DNA of 64,000 nucleotides from Methylobacter tundripaludum (lineage in GTDB: Bacteria; Pseudomonadota; Gammaproteobacteria; Methylococcales; Methylomonadaceae). Shown here one piece after another: positions 27,406-36,155 of this stretch (position 1 is the stretch's first letter; each line of letters starts with the position of its first letter). The position numbers and the translations under genes were made by a program. The notes below the pieces were generated by a model that worked only from the letters and a program-made list of their open reading frames with translations, ran no database searches and was not told where the DNA came from. The stretch is taken from contig NZ_PTIY01000007.1 in NCBI RefSeq assembly GCF_002934365.1, positions 62,001 to 126,000 on the forward strand, given 5' to 3'.

Positions 27406-29052
27406 ATGAATAATCAACTTAGAACTATCGCGGTAGATTTAACCCCCGTTCTGCCCGGTGGAGAGAACGGGGGCGCGAAGATATTCGTGCTCGAATTGCT
27501 GCGCCGCTTGGCGGAAATGTCGCCCCAGACGCAATTTGTATTACTCACGCAAGTGGCATCGCACGAAGAGCTTGCGACATTGGATCGACCCAATATGCGT
27601 CGTCAGATGGTCGTCGGGCAAGTGCTGGCGAATTCCCTACGTCCACGTCTACTAGGCCTGGCTTCCCGTGTTTTGCCTCATTTACCTGGCAGGCTGCGTA
27701 GGGTTGTTAGCCGACTAGGTTACAAAGTGAATGCGATGTTGAAGCGCGGCAGTTCCAGTGCGTTGTTGCGCGACATGGCAGCCGATCTGCTTTTCTGTCC
27801 ATTTACCGCACCTACATATTTCGAGCCGGGGGTTCCGACGGTCTGCACAATTTATGATCTGCAATACAATACCTATCCCGAATTCTTTGCGGCAGAGGAT
27901 GTTGCTAACCGCGAGCGCACCTTTATAGAAGCTTGTCGTCGGGCAACGGTCCTCGCCGCAATATCCGACTATTCGCGGGATTCCGCTATAGCGCATGGCA
28001 ACCTTGCCTCGTCTCGAATACACACCATTTACCTGCGCATGGCTCAACGCATTGCGCCGGGAGTTGAAAACGATAAAGCCATATTGAGGCGTCATAATCT
28101 CACCCCGCAAGGATATCTAATTTATCCCGCCAACTTTTGGAGGCACAAGAACCACGAAATGCTCCTTACCGCCTTTGGTATGGTTAGGCATCAGGGACTG
28201 TCGGTGGATATTAAGCTGGTTTGCACCGGTGCTCCGGGGGCGCGGCAAGACTGGTTGATAAGTGCGGCACACACCATGAATCTGGGTGATCATGTTCTTT
28301 TTCCGGGGTATTTGTCCGATGCAGATTTGGCAACCTTGATAGCCAATTGCAAAGGTGTGGTGTTTCCTTCACTTTATGAAGGTTTTGGTTTGCCGGTCAT
28401 TGAGGCTATGGCTGCGGGTGTTCCAGTGGCGTGCAGCAACACGACTTCACTCCCCGAAGTGGCAGCCGATGCGGCTATTCTATTCGATCCACGCGTTCCA
28501 ACCCAGGTTGCGCAAGCCATGATTGCTCTGGTGGAGAATGAAGCATTGCGTGCACGGTTAATTCAGGCAGGGCAACGTCGCGCAGCTGAATTTTCAGACT
28601 CAGAGTGTATGGCACGGGAATATTGGGAGCTGTTCCAGCATGCTTTGGCCAACGTAAAGCATGAAAATTTGCTGACCGGCGCCTATGCTGATGGCTGGGT
28701 CGGACACTGTTTACACATACAAGTGGCCCCCGCAGCGAACAAACAAACGTTGGCGATTGAATTCTCAGTTCCGGAATGGCTGCCGGAGCGGCGTCTCACA
28801 ATGCAAGTGAGTCTTCATGGAAATCGCCTAGGTGATTCGTTTGTATTCGACCATACGACTAACGCCGCTCTGTCTCTGCCCATAGAGCCTGCCGGGGGGG
28901 GGTACGAAGTCACGATTACTCCGACTTTTGTGCCGGCCTACACAGGCCATGGTAATGATCATCGTGAGCTTTCGGCGATATTGCAGAAATGCGGTATCGT
29001 CCATGCCGATGGCAAATATGACGCATTATTCCCCGAGAAGGTTAACGCATGA
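27406..29052 (+). CDS. Glycosyltransferase family 4 with C-terminal extension
   Basis: The 548-residue GT-B enzyme has a Rossmann-like N-terminal half (TIAVDLTPVLPGGENGGAK, VCTIYDLQYNTYPEFF). The donor-binding half shows FWRHKNHEMLLTAF, VFPSLYEGFGLPVIEAMAAG and TSLPEVAADAA, typical of GT4. After the GT fold (about residue 410) come about 130 extra residues that look beta-rich (LHIQVAPAANKQTLAIEFSV), a domain not recognised. It overlaps the next GT2 gene by 4 bases. Donor and acceptor sugars are unknown. Confidence 0.87.
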   Translation: MNNQLRTIAVDLTPVLPGGENGGAKIFVLELLRRLAEMSPQTQFVLLTQVASHEELATLDRPNMRRQMVVGQVLANSLRPRLLGLASRVLPHLPGRLRRVVSRLGYKVNAMLKRGSSSALLRDMAADLLFCPFTAPTYFEPGVPTVCTIYDLQYNTYPEFFAAEDVANRERTFIEACRRATVLAAISDYSRDSAIAHGNLASSRIHTIYLRMAQRIAPGVENDKAILRRHNLTPQGYLIYPANFWRHKNHEMLLTAFGMVRHQGLSVDIKLVCTGAPGARQDWLISAAHTMNLGDHVLFPGYLSDADLATLIANCKGVVFPSLYEGFGLPVIEAMAAGVPVACSNTTSLPEVAADAAILFDPRVPTQVAQAMIALVENEALRARLIQAGQRRAAEFSDSECMAREYWELFQHALANVKHENLLTGAYADGWVGHCLHIQVAPAANKQTLAIEFSVPEWLPERRLTMQVSLHGNRLGDSFVFDHTTNAALSLPIEPAGGGYEVTITPTFVPAYTGHGNDHRELSAILQKCGIVHADGKYDALFPEKVNA

Positions 29053-29915
29053 AATTCAGTATTGTCACTCCCTCCTATCAGCAAGGACAATTTATTGAGC
29101 GTACGCTGCAAAGTGTTGCCAGCCAGACAGCACCAGGCGTGGAAGTCGAGCATGTGGTTTTTGATGGTGGTAGTACCGACAATACAGTTGAAATACTTAA
29201 ACATTTCAGCCCGGCGGTGCGATGGGAATCAAAAAAAGATAACGGGCAAACCGATGCCGTCAATCAAGGCATCCGTGCCACTGATGGCGATATCATCGGC
29301 TGGCTGAACTCTGATGACATTTACTATCCCGATGCCATTGCCCGTGTAGCAGCCTATTTTAAAGTTAACCCGGAAGTTGACGTGGTCTATGGCATGGCCG
29401 ACCACATCGACCTTGACGACCAAGCCTTTGAAAGTTATCCATCGGAACCCTGGGATTTCGGGCGCCTTCAAGAAACTTGCTTTATTTGTCAACCGGCCTT
29501 GTTCTTCCGGCGGGGAGTAGTTGAGCAATATGGTCTGCTCGATGATTCGCTGAATTACTGTATGGACTACGAATTATGGCTCCGGTTTGGTAAAGCCGGA
29601 GTGCGATTTGGCTATCTTGAAGAGAAGCTCGCCGGCTCTAGATTGTACGCAGATAACAAAACACTAGGGGCGAGGGTAAAAGTGCATAAGGAAATCAACG
29701 ATATGTTCAAAAAGCTACTCGGCAAGGTGCCGGATCGGTGGTTGTTTAATTACGCGCATGCCGTGGTGGAAGCTAAATTAAATCGTAATGCGGCACCAAA
29801 GCGTTTTGTCTTAGAACTCGGATTAAGAGCATTATTCTCCGCCCTGTATTGGAATCGCAGTATTTCTCCGTCGATGCGTAAAGAAATTAAGCGATGGATT
29901 TTTAATCATGAGTGA
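29049..29915 (+). CDS. Glycosyltransferase family 2
   Basis: The 288-residue GT-A protein shows IVTPSYQQGQFIERTLQSV, VFDGGSTDNTVEIL and the metal-binding region GWLNSDDIYYPDAI, followed by the acceptor-side ETCFICQPALFFRR and YCMDYELWLRFGKAG. No membrane span is evident, so it is probably a peripheral cytoplasmic transferase adding one sugar to the growing chain. It overlaps its neighbours on both sides, indicating tight coupling. Confidence 0.9.
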   Translation: MKFSIVTPSYQQGQFIERTLQSVASQTAPGVEVEHVVFDGGSTDNTVEILKHFSPAVRWESKKDNGQTDAVNQGIRATDGDIIGWLNSDDIYYPDAIARVAAYFKVNPEVDVVYGMADHIDLDDQAFESYPSEPWDFGRLQETCFICQPALFFRRGVVEQYGLLDDSLNYCMDYELWLRFGKAGVRFGYLEEKLAGSRLYADNKTLGARVKVHKEINDMFKKLLGKVPDRWLFNYAHAVVEAKLNRNAAPKRFVLELGLRALFSALYWNRSISPSMRKEIKRWIFNHE

Positions 29916-30610
29916 GTTTTTTACTTTCTCGTTATCGTATCGGCGGCGCTGTCGTGACTTTTGATTTACTTTGTACCTTTTGTTCTGGTGAAAGTCTAAA
30001 ACAGTTGGTGGAACATTTTTTGGTATGGATTCAGCCGATTCTTGTTAATTATCCTCTGGCGGCTCCATTAGTGTTTATTGGGGTGCATACTCTTATGGCT
30101 GTTTTCTTCTTGCCTTGCTCTCCAATGACGCTGATGGCCGGAGTGTTATGGGGCGGCGGATATGGGTTGGTCGTGTCCATATGCGCGGCGATGGCGTCTT
30201 CAGCAACAACGTTTTTTTTGTCTCGCAGCTTCTTGCACGGCAAGATTGAAAAAGTACTTGTGCAGCGCTATCCGAAAGTAGCAGGAATGTTGGTGCAAGC
30301 GGTCGTCCATGACTGGAAACTTATCGCCGTTTCGCAGCTGAACCCATTGATACCTGCATCTACAATGGGTTACGTTTTCGGCCTAAGTCGGATTACTTTT
30401 ACACGGTATCTTATGTTTTCCGGAATATTCATGCTGCCTCTTCAGGCTCTGTTTGTGATGACTGGGCATTCGGTAACGAGCATATTTACAGCTGACGGGC
30501 ATTGGGAAATAGCTTTAGCGTTGATTCTCCTTGTTCTCACCGTGCCATTGGTAACCAAACGTATTTATAGAAAACTTTGTCAATTATTTGGAGTTAAAAA
30601 TGGGGCGTGA
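29912..30610 (+). CDS. VTT/TVP38-TMEM64 family membrane protein
   Basis: The protein of about 232 residues starts at GTG 29912, overlapping the upstream stop. Five to six hydrophobic spans are visible. The VTT (DedA-like) core is present: VFFLPCSPMTLMAGVLWGGGYGLVV, and VSQLNPLIPASTMGYVFGLS with the amphipathic reentrant pattern. DedA and related proteins have been shown to recycle undecaprenyl phosphate or move polar lipids; which lipid this branch handles is not known. It overlaps the downstream GT2 by 11 bases. A VTT-GT2 pair recurs at 53155-54614. Confidence 0.82.
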   Translation: MSFLLSRYRIGGAVVTFDLLCTFCSGESLKQLVEHFLVWIQPILVNYPLAAPLVFIGVHTLMAVFFLPCSPMTLMAGVLWGGGYGLVVSICAAMASSATTFFLSRSFLHGKIEKVLVQRYPKVAGMLVQAVVHDWKLIAVSQLNPLIPASTMGYVFGLSRITFTRYLMFSGIFMLPLQALFVMTGHSVTSIFTADGHWEIALALILLVLTVPLVTKRIYRKLCQLFGVKNGA

Positions 30611-31580
30611 GTTAGCCAAGGTTTCTGTGATTTTGTCATTTTACAACGAGCGATCGGTACTTCCTGAATTGCTGCAGCGGTTAAGGGCGGTTTTTTCCAC
30701 GCTGATAGCAAACAAAGACGTAGGGTCGTATGAATTTATTTTTGTTAATGACAACTCAACCGACGAGTCCGAGAAATACCTGCGATCCGAATTGAAGAAT
30801 GGCGACATAGTGCTTATTAATATGTCTCGTAATTTTGGTGTTTCGGAATGTGTTATGGCGGGAATGACTCATGCTACCGGTGATGCAGTGATTTATATGG
30901 ATGCCGATTTGCAAGATCCACCCGAGGTAATTTTTCAGCTTATCAATGCTTGGCAGGCGGATGATGAGGCGGAAGTCGTCTACACCACGCGAACCCGTCG
31001 TGAAGGCGAGCATTGGTTGAAAATGCTCGTAACAAAGATTGGATATCGGTTCATTAACGCCATTTCGGAAATTGAATTGCAAGTTGATTCAGGGGACTTT
31101 AAGCTCCTGTCTCGACGCGCGGTCGATAATCTTCTTCAGTTGAAAGAAGATAAGCCATACATGCGTGGGCTTGTCAGCTGGATTGGTTTTAAGCAGGTCC
31201 CGGTGTTTTATGAGCGGTTAGAGCGATTCGATGGTCGCGAAAATACCAAGATGAATGTTTTGAGCAGGAAAGTAATCTATTATTGGCTTGACCGGGCATT
31301 GATCTCTTTCTCGGATGCGCCACTCAAGTTGATGCTTTTTTCGGGTTTTGGCTTGTCCATAATTTCATTTTGCTACATATTTGTTGTGTTTTTACAAAAG
31401 ATATTAGGGGTCTCGGTACCCGGTTGGGCGGCAATTATGTCCGCCATACTCTTCTTAGGTAGCATACAGATAATGATGCTTGGTTTTATCGGGCTATACA
31501 TAAGTGCGATATTCAAGGAATCAAAGCGACGTCCGCGGTACATTATCAAAGAAGTACTCCGGCCGGCTGATGCAGGTTAG
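30600..31580 (+). CDS. GtrB/DPM1-like membrane glycosyltransferase family 2
   Basis: ATG 30600 with GGAG at 30590-30593 is preferred over the upstream TTG at 30588, giving 326 residues. The GT-A domain carries VILSFYNERSVLPELL, FVNDNSTDES, YMDADLQDPPEVI and the QVDSGDFKLLSRRAVD region typical of polyprenyl-phosphate glycosyltransferases. Two C-terminal TM helices (about residues 240-262 and 272-300) match GtrB. Such enzymes transfer a sugar from its nucleotide to undecaprenyl phosphate on the cytoplasmic face. The overlapping VTT gene suggests a linked lipid-carrier step. Confidence 0.88.
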   Translation: MGRELAKVSVILSFYNERSVLPELLQRLRAVFSTLIANKDVGSYEFIFVNDNSTDESEKYLRSELKNGDIVLINMSRNFGVSECVMAGMTHATGDAVIYMDADLQDPPEVIFQLINAWQADDEAEVVYTTRTRREGEHWLKMLVTKIGYRFINAISEIELQVDSGDFKLLSRRAVDNLLQLKEDKPYMRGLVSWIGFKQVPVFYERLERFDGRENTKMNVLSRKVIYYWLDRALISFSDAPLKLMLFSGFGLSIISFCYIFVVFLQKILGVSVPGWAAIMSAILFLGSIQIMMLGFIGLYISAIFKESKRRPRYIIKEVLRPADAG

Positions 31581-31851
31581 TGCTACTTTCGGAACTATTA
31601 CGCGCCATTTGTCGTCAAAATTTGCCCCACCTCCCTCGGTAGGTTAAAATTAACAAAGTAAGTAAGGTATAAGTAGCTATGAATAGGCGTTATTCTTATT
31701 ATCGCTACATGCGTATATGTTCATGGTGAGGGATTTCGGTCTCATTGCAGTTTAGTTCACCTGTTTCAAGTCACTTTTTTCATTACAGCCATGTCAGGGG
31801 TTAGATGTCTGCCATGGTAGTGTTGTTATGTTTTATAACCGGATGGTAATA

Positions 31852-33378
31852 ATGGATGTTTTGTTCGTCAATCCCGACTCTTCAGCTAAGGCTTATCAAG
31901 GGCTGGCAAAAGTTTATTCGGCAATAGAGCCGCCAACATGGTCTCTGTTATTAGCAGAGTCCTGTCGTTCGAAGGGGTTTGGGGTTGGTATTCTTGACTG
32001 TGATGCGGAAAGGTTGTCTCTTGAGCAATCGATACAAAGAGTCCAGGACTTAAAACCTCGTCTTGTTGTCTTCGTGGTTTACGGACAAAATCCAAATTCC
32101 GGAACTACAAGCATGATTGGTGCATTAGCAATGGCAAATGCGCTCAAAGATCACCACCCTGAACTTCCGATTTGTTTTGTTGGGTCTCATACCAGTGCGC
32201 TCCCAATGGAAGTGCTCTCTTACGACTGTGTCGATATTGTGTTGCTCAATGAAGGCGTATACGCCTTGCACAATCTTCTTAAGAGCAATCTGGGCGAAGA
32301 TTTGCAACATATCAAGGGGATTGGATACAAAAGGCGAGACGCCTCAAACGCCAGAATTCCTACGCTCAACCCGCCACAGGCGATAGTGCCGCAGGATCGG
32401 ATGGATCACGACTTGCCGGGCTATGCTTGGGATCTCCTGCCTTACCGGGAAAAGCCGTTAGATCTCTATCGCGCGCATTTTTGGCATGCAGAATTTGACC
32501 ATGATAAGCGAACCCCTTTCGCAGCGATATATACCTCGTTGGGTTGTAATTTCGGCTGTAATTTTTGCATGATCAATATCGTTAATCGCGCCGACAACGG
32601 CGATGATGTTAATGCAGCAGATTCTCGTGGGATGCGCTTCTGGAGCCCTGAATGGGTAAGCCGTGAGATGCGAAAACTCGCAGATATGGGTGTGCGCACC
32701 CTGCGAATCAGCGACGAGATGTTCTTTTTAAATCGCAGATACTATGCCCCGATACTTCAAGAGGCCATTGATCAGGATTTTGGTTTCAACATGTGGACCT
32801 ATTCCCGCGTCGATACGGTTCGTAAAGACGCGCTCGACCTGTTCAAGCGTGCAGGGGTTAACTGGCTCGCGCTTGGCGTTGAAGCAGGCAACCAATTAGT
32901 TCGCCAAGAAGTATCGAAAGGCTCCTTCCAGGAAGTCAATATTCGCGACGTCTGCAAAACGATTAATGATTCCGATATCAAAATAATCAGCAATTACATT
33001 TTTGGATTCCCTGAAGACACTATGGAGACCATGCAAGAAACATTGGATCTTGCACTGGAACTCAATACCGAAATGGCAAATATGTACCCTTGCCAAGCAT
33101 TGCCCGGCAGCCCGATGTACAACATCGCCAAGAAAAACGGCTGGGCTTTACCTGACTCCTATGAAGGTTATGCTTTCTTGTCATATGAAAGCCAACCCCT
33201 ACCGACCAAATATGTCAGCTCAGCGGATGTCTTGAGGTTCCGTGACGAAGCATGGCAAAAATACTTTACCAATCCCGCTTACCTAACGCTTGTTGAGCAA
33301 AAATTTGGCGCAGTCGAAAGAAAAAATATCGAAGATATGGCCAGCATCCACCTTAATCGTAAAATCCTGGGTGATTAA
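31852..33378 (+). CDS. B12-binding domain radical SAM protein
   Basis: ATG 31852 gives about 508 residues starting MDVLFVNPDSSAKAYQG, the usual opening of a B12-binding domain; ATG 31828 is an alternative. The B12-binding-like domain (about 1-150) lacks DxHxxG, as in many class B radical SAM methylases. The radical SAM domain has the cluster motif C-x3-C-x2-C (GCNFGCNFCMIN, cysteines at about 232, 236, 239), followed by TYSRVDTV and LGVEAGNQ. Likely reactions are methylation at unactivated carbon, or another radical rearrangement. It is followed 6 bases later by the hddA-like gene, so a sugar-related substrate is likely but unproven. Confidence 0.82.
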   Translation: MDVLFVNPDSSAKAYQGLAKVYSAIEPPTWSLLLAESCRSKGFGVGILDCDAERLSLEQSIQRVQDLKPRLVVFVVYGQNPNSGTTSMIGALAMANALKDHHPELPICFVGSHTSALPMEVLSYDCVDIVLLNEGVYALHNLLKSNLGEDLQHIKGIGYKRRDASNARIPTLNPPQAIVPQDRMDHDLPGYAWDLLPYREKPLDLYRAHFWHAEFDHDKRTPFAAIYTSLGCNFGCNFCMINIVNRADNGDDVNAADSRGMRFWSPEWVSREMRKLADMGVRTLRISDEMFFLNRRYYAPILQEAIDQDFGFNMWTYSRVDTVRKDALDLFKRAGVNWLALGVEAGNQLVRQEVSKGSFQEVNIRDVCKTINDSDIKIISNYIFGFPEDTMETMQETLDLALELNTEMANMYPCQALPGSPMYNIAKKNGWALPDSYEGYAFLSYESQPLPTKYVSSADVLRFRDEAWQKYFTNPAYLTLVEQKFGAVERKNIEDMASIHLNRKILGD

Positions 33379-33384
33379 TAAACG

Positions 33385-34380
33385 ATGATTATCACACGAA
33401 CCCCGTTCAGAATTTCTTTTTTTGGTGGCGGCACCGACTATCCAGGTTGGTATCGGGAACACGGCGGCGCGGTATTAGCAACTACTATCGACAAATATTG
33501 TTATATTACATGCCGTCGTTTGCCGCCGTTTTTCGAGCACAAGCATCGCATTGTTTACTCTCACATCGAAAACGTTTGCCATAACGATGAAATCCAGCAT
33601 CCCGCAGTGCGGGCAGCGTTTAATTGGGCTAATGTTGTCGAGGGGCTGGAGGTTCACCATGATGGCGATTTGCCTGCGCGTTCAGGCTTAGGTTCCAGCT
33701 CCGCTTTTACCGTAGGCTTGGCGCATGCATTGTATGGCCTTAACGGTAAAATGGTTAGCCAAGACACGTTGGCGAAAGATGCTATTCATATTGAACAAAA
33801 CATCATCGGCGAGAATGTCGGCTCGCAAGATCAGGTTTCGGCAGCATACGGCGGACTCAACCGCATTGATTTTCACCGAGACGACTCCTTTGATGTGGCC
33901 CCGATCATTCTTCCCGAACACAGACGCGAAGAGCTTCGTGACCACCTTATGCTTTGCTTTACCGGCTTCTCCCGCATCGCCGACGAAATTGCGAAATCCA
34001 AGATCGACAACCTCAAAAATCGCGAAACGGAACTCAAGTGCATGAGGGAAATGGTTGACGAGGCTATTGCCATTCTTACGAACATTGACGTCAGTATTGA
34101 CGAGTTTGGCAAACTGCTCGACCTAAGCTGGAAATACAAACGCAGCCTATCAGACCGGGTTTCAACCCGGGAAATCGACCAGATTTACGATCAAGCTATG
34201 CGCGCCGGTGCAATCGGCGGCAAGATTCTTGGCGCCGGCGGCGGTGGATTTATGCTGCTTTTCGCAAAACCCGATAAACATGCCGCAATTCGCGAAGCCC
34301 TTAAAGACTTGGTGCATGTATCTTTCAATTTTGATGATTCCGGCAGTCGTGTCGTACTTTATCAACCCAACGGCCTGTGA
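33385..34380 (+). CDS. hddA: GHMP-family sugar kinase, HddA-like (heptose-7-phosphate kinase)
   Basis: The 331-residue GHMP kinase shows RTPFRISFFGGGTDYPGWY at the N-terminus, the ATP loop RSGLGSSSAFTVGLAHAL, and GGKILGAGGGGFMLLFA near the C-terminus. This pattern fits D-glycero-alpha-D-manno-heptose 7-phosphate kinase (HddA); fucokinase-like relatives share it. GmhA and HddC genes in the same operon favour the heptose role: HddA would form heptose 1,7-bisphosphate. The phosphatase (GmhB) needed next is not in the window. Confidence 0.78.
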   Translation: MIITRTPFRISFFGGGTDYPGWYREHGGAVLATTIDKYCYITCRRLPPFFEHKHRIVYSHIENVCHNDEIQHPAVRAAFNWANVVEGLEVHHDGDLPARSGLGSSSAFTVGLAHALYGLNGKMVSQDTLAKDAIHIEQNIIGENVGSQDQVSAAYGGLNRIDFHRDDSFDVAPIILPEHRREELRDHLMLCFTGFSRIADEIAKSKIDNLKNRETELKCMREMVDEAIAILTNIDVSIDEFGKLLDLSWKYKRSLSDRVSTREIDQIYDQAMRAGAIGGKILGAGGGGFMLLFAKPDKHAAIREALKDLVHVSFNFDDSGSRVVLYQPNGL

Positions 34381-34383
34381 TTG

Positions 34384-35340
34384 ATGAATAAAACAGATAA
34401 AATCTTTGTTGCCGGACACACCGGCTTAATCGGCTCGGCCGTTGCCCGGCGCTTGCAAAACCAAGGATATGACAATTTGCTGTTGGCCGGTCATGCTGAG
34501 CTGGAACTGACCGATGCCGTAGCAGTGGATCGTTTTTTTGACGAGCACTCGCCTGATTATGTGGTACTGGCTGCTGGCAGAGTCGGCGGCATTATCGAGA
34601 ACCAGACCTACCCGGCTGATTTTATGAACGCCAACTTGGCGATTCAATTAAATGTACTGAAGGCGGCGCACCGCTCGGGTGTGCAAAAACTGATCCTGTT
34701 TGCATCCTCCTGCATGTATCCGCGCGAATGCCCGCAACCGATGGCGGAGACAGCGCTGCTATCAGGACATCCCGAGCCGACCAGCCTTGCCTACGCAATT
34801 TCGAAACTGGCCGGTATGCAAATGTGTCTCGCCTATAACAAGCAATATGGTGAGCAACGATTTATTCCAGTGATCCCTAATAGTGCTTTCGGCCCCAACG
34901 ATAATTTTGACCCAAAATCAGGACACGTCCTCTCGTCATTGATCCGTCGCTTCCATGAGGCGCAGCAAACTGGCGTAGAAAGTCTGACTCTTTGGGGTAG
35001 CGGCACACCGCGTCGTGAATTTATCCATACCAACGATATTGCCGACGCCTGCATCGCGCTGCTCACCGGGGACACAACCGCGCTTGAACTGCCCCTAAAT
35101 TTGGGAACCGGCAGAGATTTTTCCATTCGTGAGTTGGCTGAAACCATTGCCGGCGTAATCGGTTATTCCGGGACCATCGAATGGGATACAAGCAAACCCG
35201 ACGGCGCCCCAAGAAAATTACTCGACAGCAGTCGGCTTCGCGCCTTTGGTTGGCAACCGGCTGTAAATTTTGAAGAAGGCGTTAAAGACACCTATCAGTG
35301 GTATCTCGACAATGCATTGAGTACGGAGACCCGCTCGTGA
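34384..35340 (+). CDS. fcl: GDP-L-fucose synthase family epimerase/reductase
   Basis: ATG 34384 is chosen over TTG 34381, giving 318 residues. Features are NADP-binding VAGHTGLIGSAVARRL, FASSCMYPRECPQPM, catalytic YAISK, PNSAFGPNDNFDPKSGHVL and GTPRREFIHTNDIADA, all typical of Fcl/WcaG. The known reaction is 3,5-epimerisation and 4-reduction of GDP-4-keto-6-deoxymannose. No gmd is present, and the neighbours make GDP-heptose, so a 4-keto-heptose substrate, as for the Campylobacter and Yersinia 6-deoxy-heptose reductases, is a reasonable alternative. Confidence 0.8.
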   Translation: MNKTDKIFVAGHTGLIGSAVARRLQNQGYDNLLLAGHAELELTDAVAVDRFFDEHSPDYVVLAAGRVGGIIENQTYPADFMNANLAIQLNVLKAAHRSGVQKLILFASSCMYPRECPQPMAETALLSGHPEPTSLAYAISKLAGMQMCLAYNKQYGEQRFIPVIPNSAFGPNDNFDPKSGHVLSSLIRRFHEAQQTGVESLTLWGSGTPRREFIHTNDIADACIALLTGDTTALELPLNLGTGRDFSIRELAETIAGVIGYSGTIEWDTSKPDGAPRKLLDSSRLRAFGWQPAVNFEEGVKDTYQWYLDNALSTETRS

Positions 35341-35342
35341 AT

Positions 35343-36155
35343 ATGAGTCCTATCGATCTACGCGAGAAAGCGCATTGGGTCTGGAGAGAAACATTGGCGG
35401 TACATCGCCGGGCTCCGGAAACCCGTTTGGCTTCATCGCTCTCGTCCATCGAAATTTTCGTAGCGCTTTACTATGGCGGCGTGCTGCGTTTCGATCCCAC
35501 ACAGCCGCTTGCCGAACATCGGGATCGTTGCGTTATCAGCAAAGGGCATGGTTCAATCTGCATGTACCCGATTCTGGCTGACTTGGGCTATTTCCCGCTT
35601 GACGAATTGAAACGAGTCTGCCAAACCGGCAGCTTTCTGGGCGGAATACCGGACCCGGTGATTCCAGGTTACGAAACCGTCAACGGCTCGCTGGGCCACG
35701 GCGTGGGTGTTGCGACCGGTATGGCTTTAGGCTTGAAATGCAAAGGCAGCGATCGCAGCGTGTTTGTCGTGTCAGGCGACGGCGAATTACACGAGGGCGC
35801 AAACTGGGAAGCGATCATGTTCGCTTCGCAACATAAGCTCGATAATCTGCACCTCATCATTGATGACAACCGGATCAGTATGCTCGGCTACACAGACGAC
35901 ATTGTTAGCCACGGCTCGCTCTCCGCTCGTTTATCAGCTTTCGGCTGGGATTGCCTTGAAGTCGACGGACACGATGTCGCAGCCGTGCAGGCAGCCCTGC
36001 TGAAAATGAAAAAAAACCGCGCAGGAAAACCTAAAGCACTGATAGCCAGGACCTTGAAAGGACACGGTGTGCCCGGCCTGGAAAACGCCCCGCTTTCGCA
36101 CATCATGAACCCTAAACCGGAGCTGATTGACAGCTTGCTGGAGCAAAACCCATGA
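35343..36155 (+). CDS. Transketolase-like protein, N-terminal (ThDP-binding) subunit
   Basis: ATG 35343 (or GTG 35337, overlapping the fcl stop) gives about 270 residues. The ThDP/metal motif is clear: VSGDGELHEGANWEAIMFA followed by LIIDDNRI. Other transketolase marks are CVISKGHGSICMYPILAD and GSLGHGVGVATGMA. It covers only the pyrophosphate-binding half; the next gene encodes the rest, so the pair forms a split transketolase. Possible roles are supplying sedoheptulose 7-phosphate to GmhA, or transferring a two-carbon unit onto a keto sugar. Confidence 0.88.
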   Translation: MSPIDLREKAHWVWRETLAVHRRAPETRLASSLSSIEIFVALYYGGVLRFDPTQPLAEHRDRCVISKGHGSICMYPILADLGYFPLDELKRVCQTGSFLGGIPDPVIPGYETVNGSLGHGVGVATGMALGLKCKGSDRSVFVVSGDGELHEGANWEAIMFASQHKLDNLHLIIDDNRISMLGYTDDIVSHGSLSARLSAFGWDCLEVDGHDVAAVQAALLKMKKNRAGKPKALIARTLKGHGVPGLENAPLSHIMNPKPELIDSLLEQNP

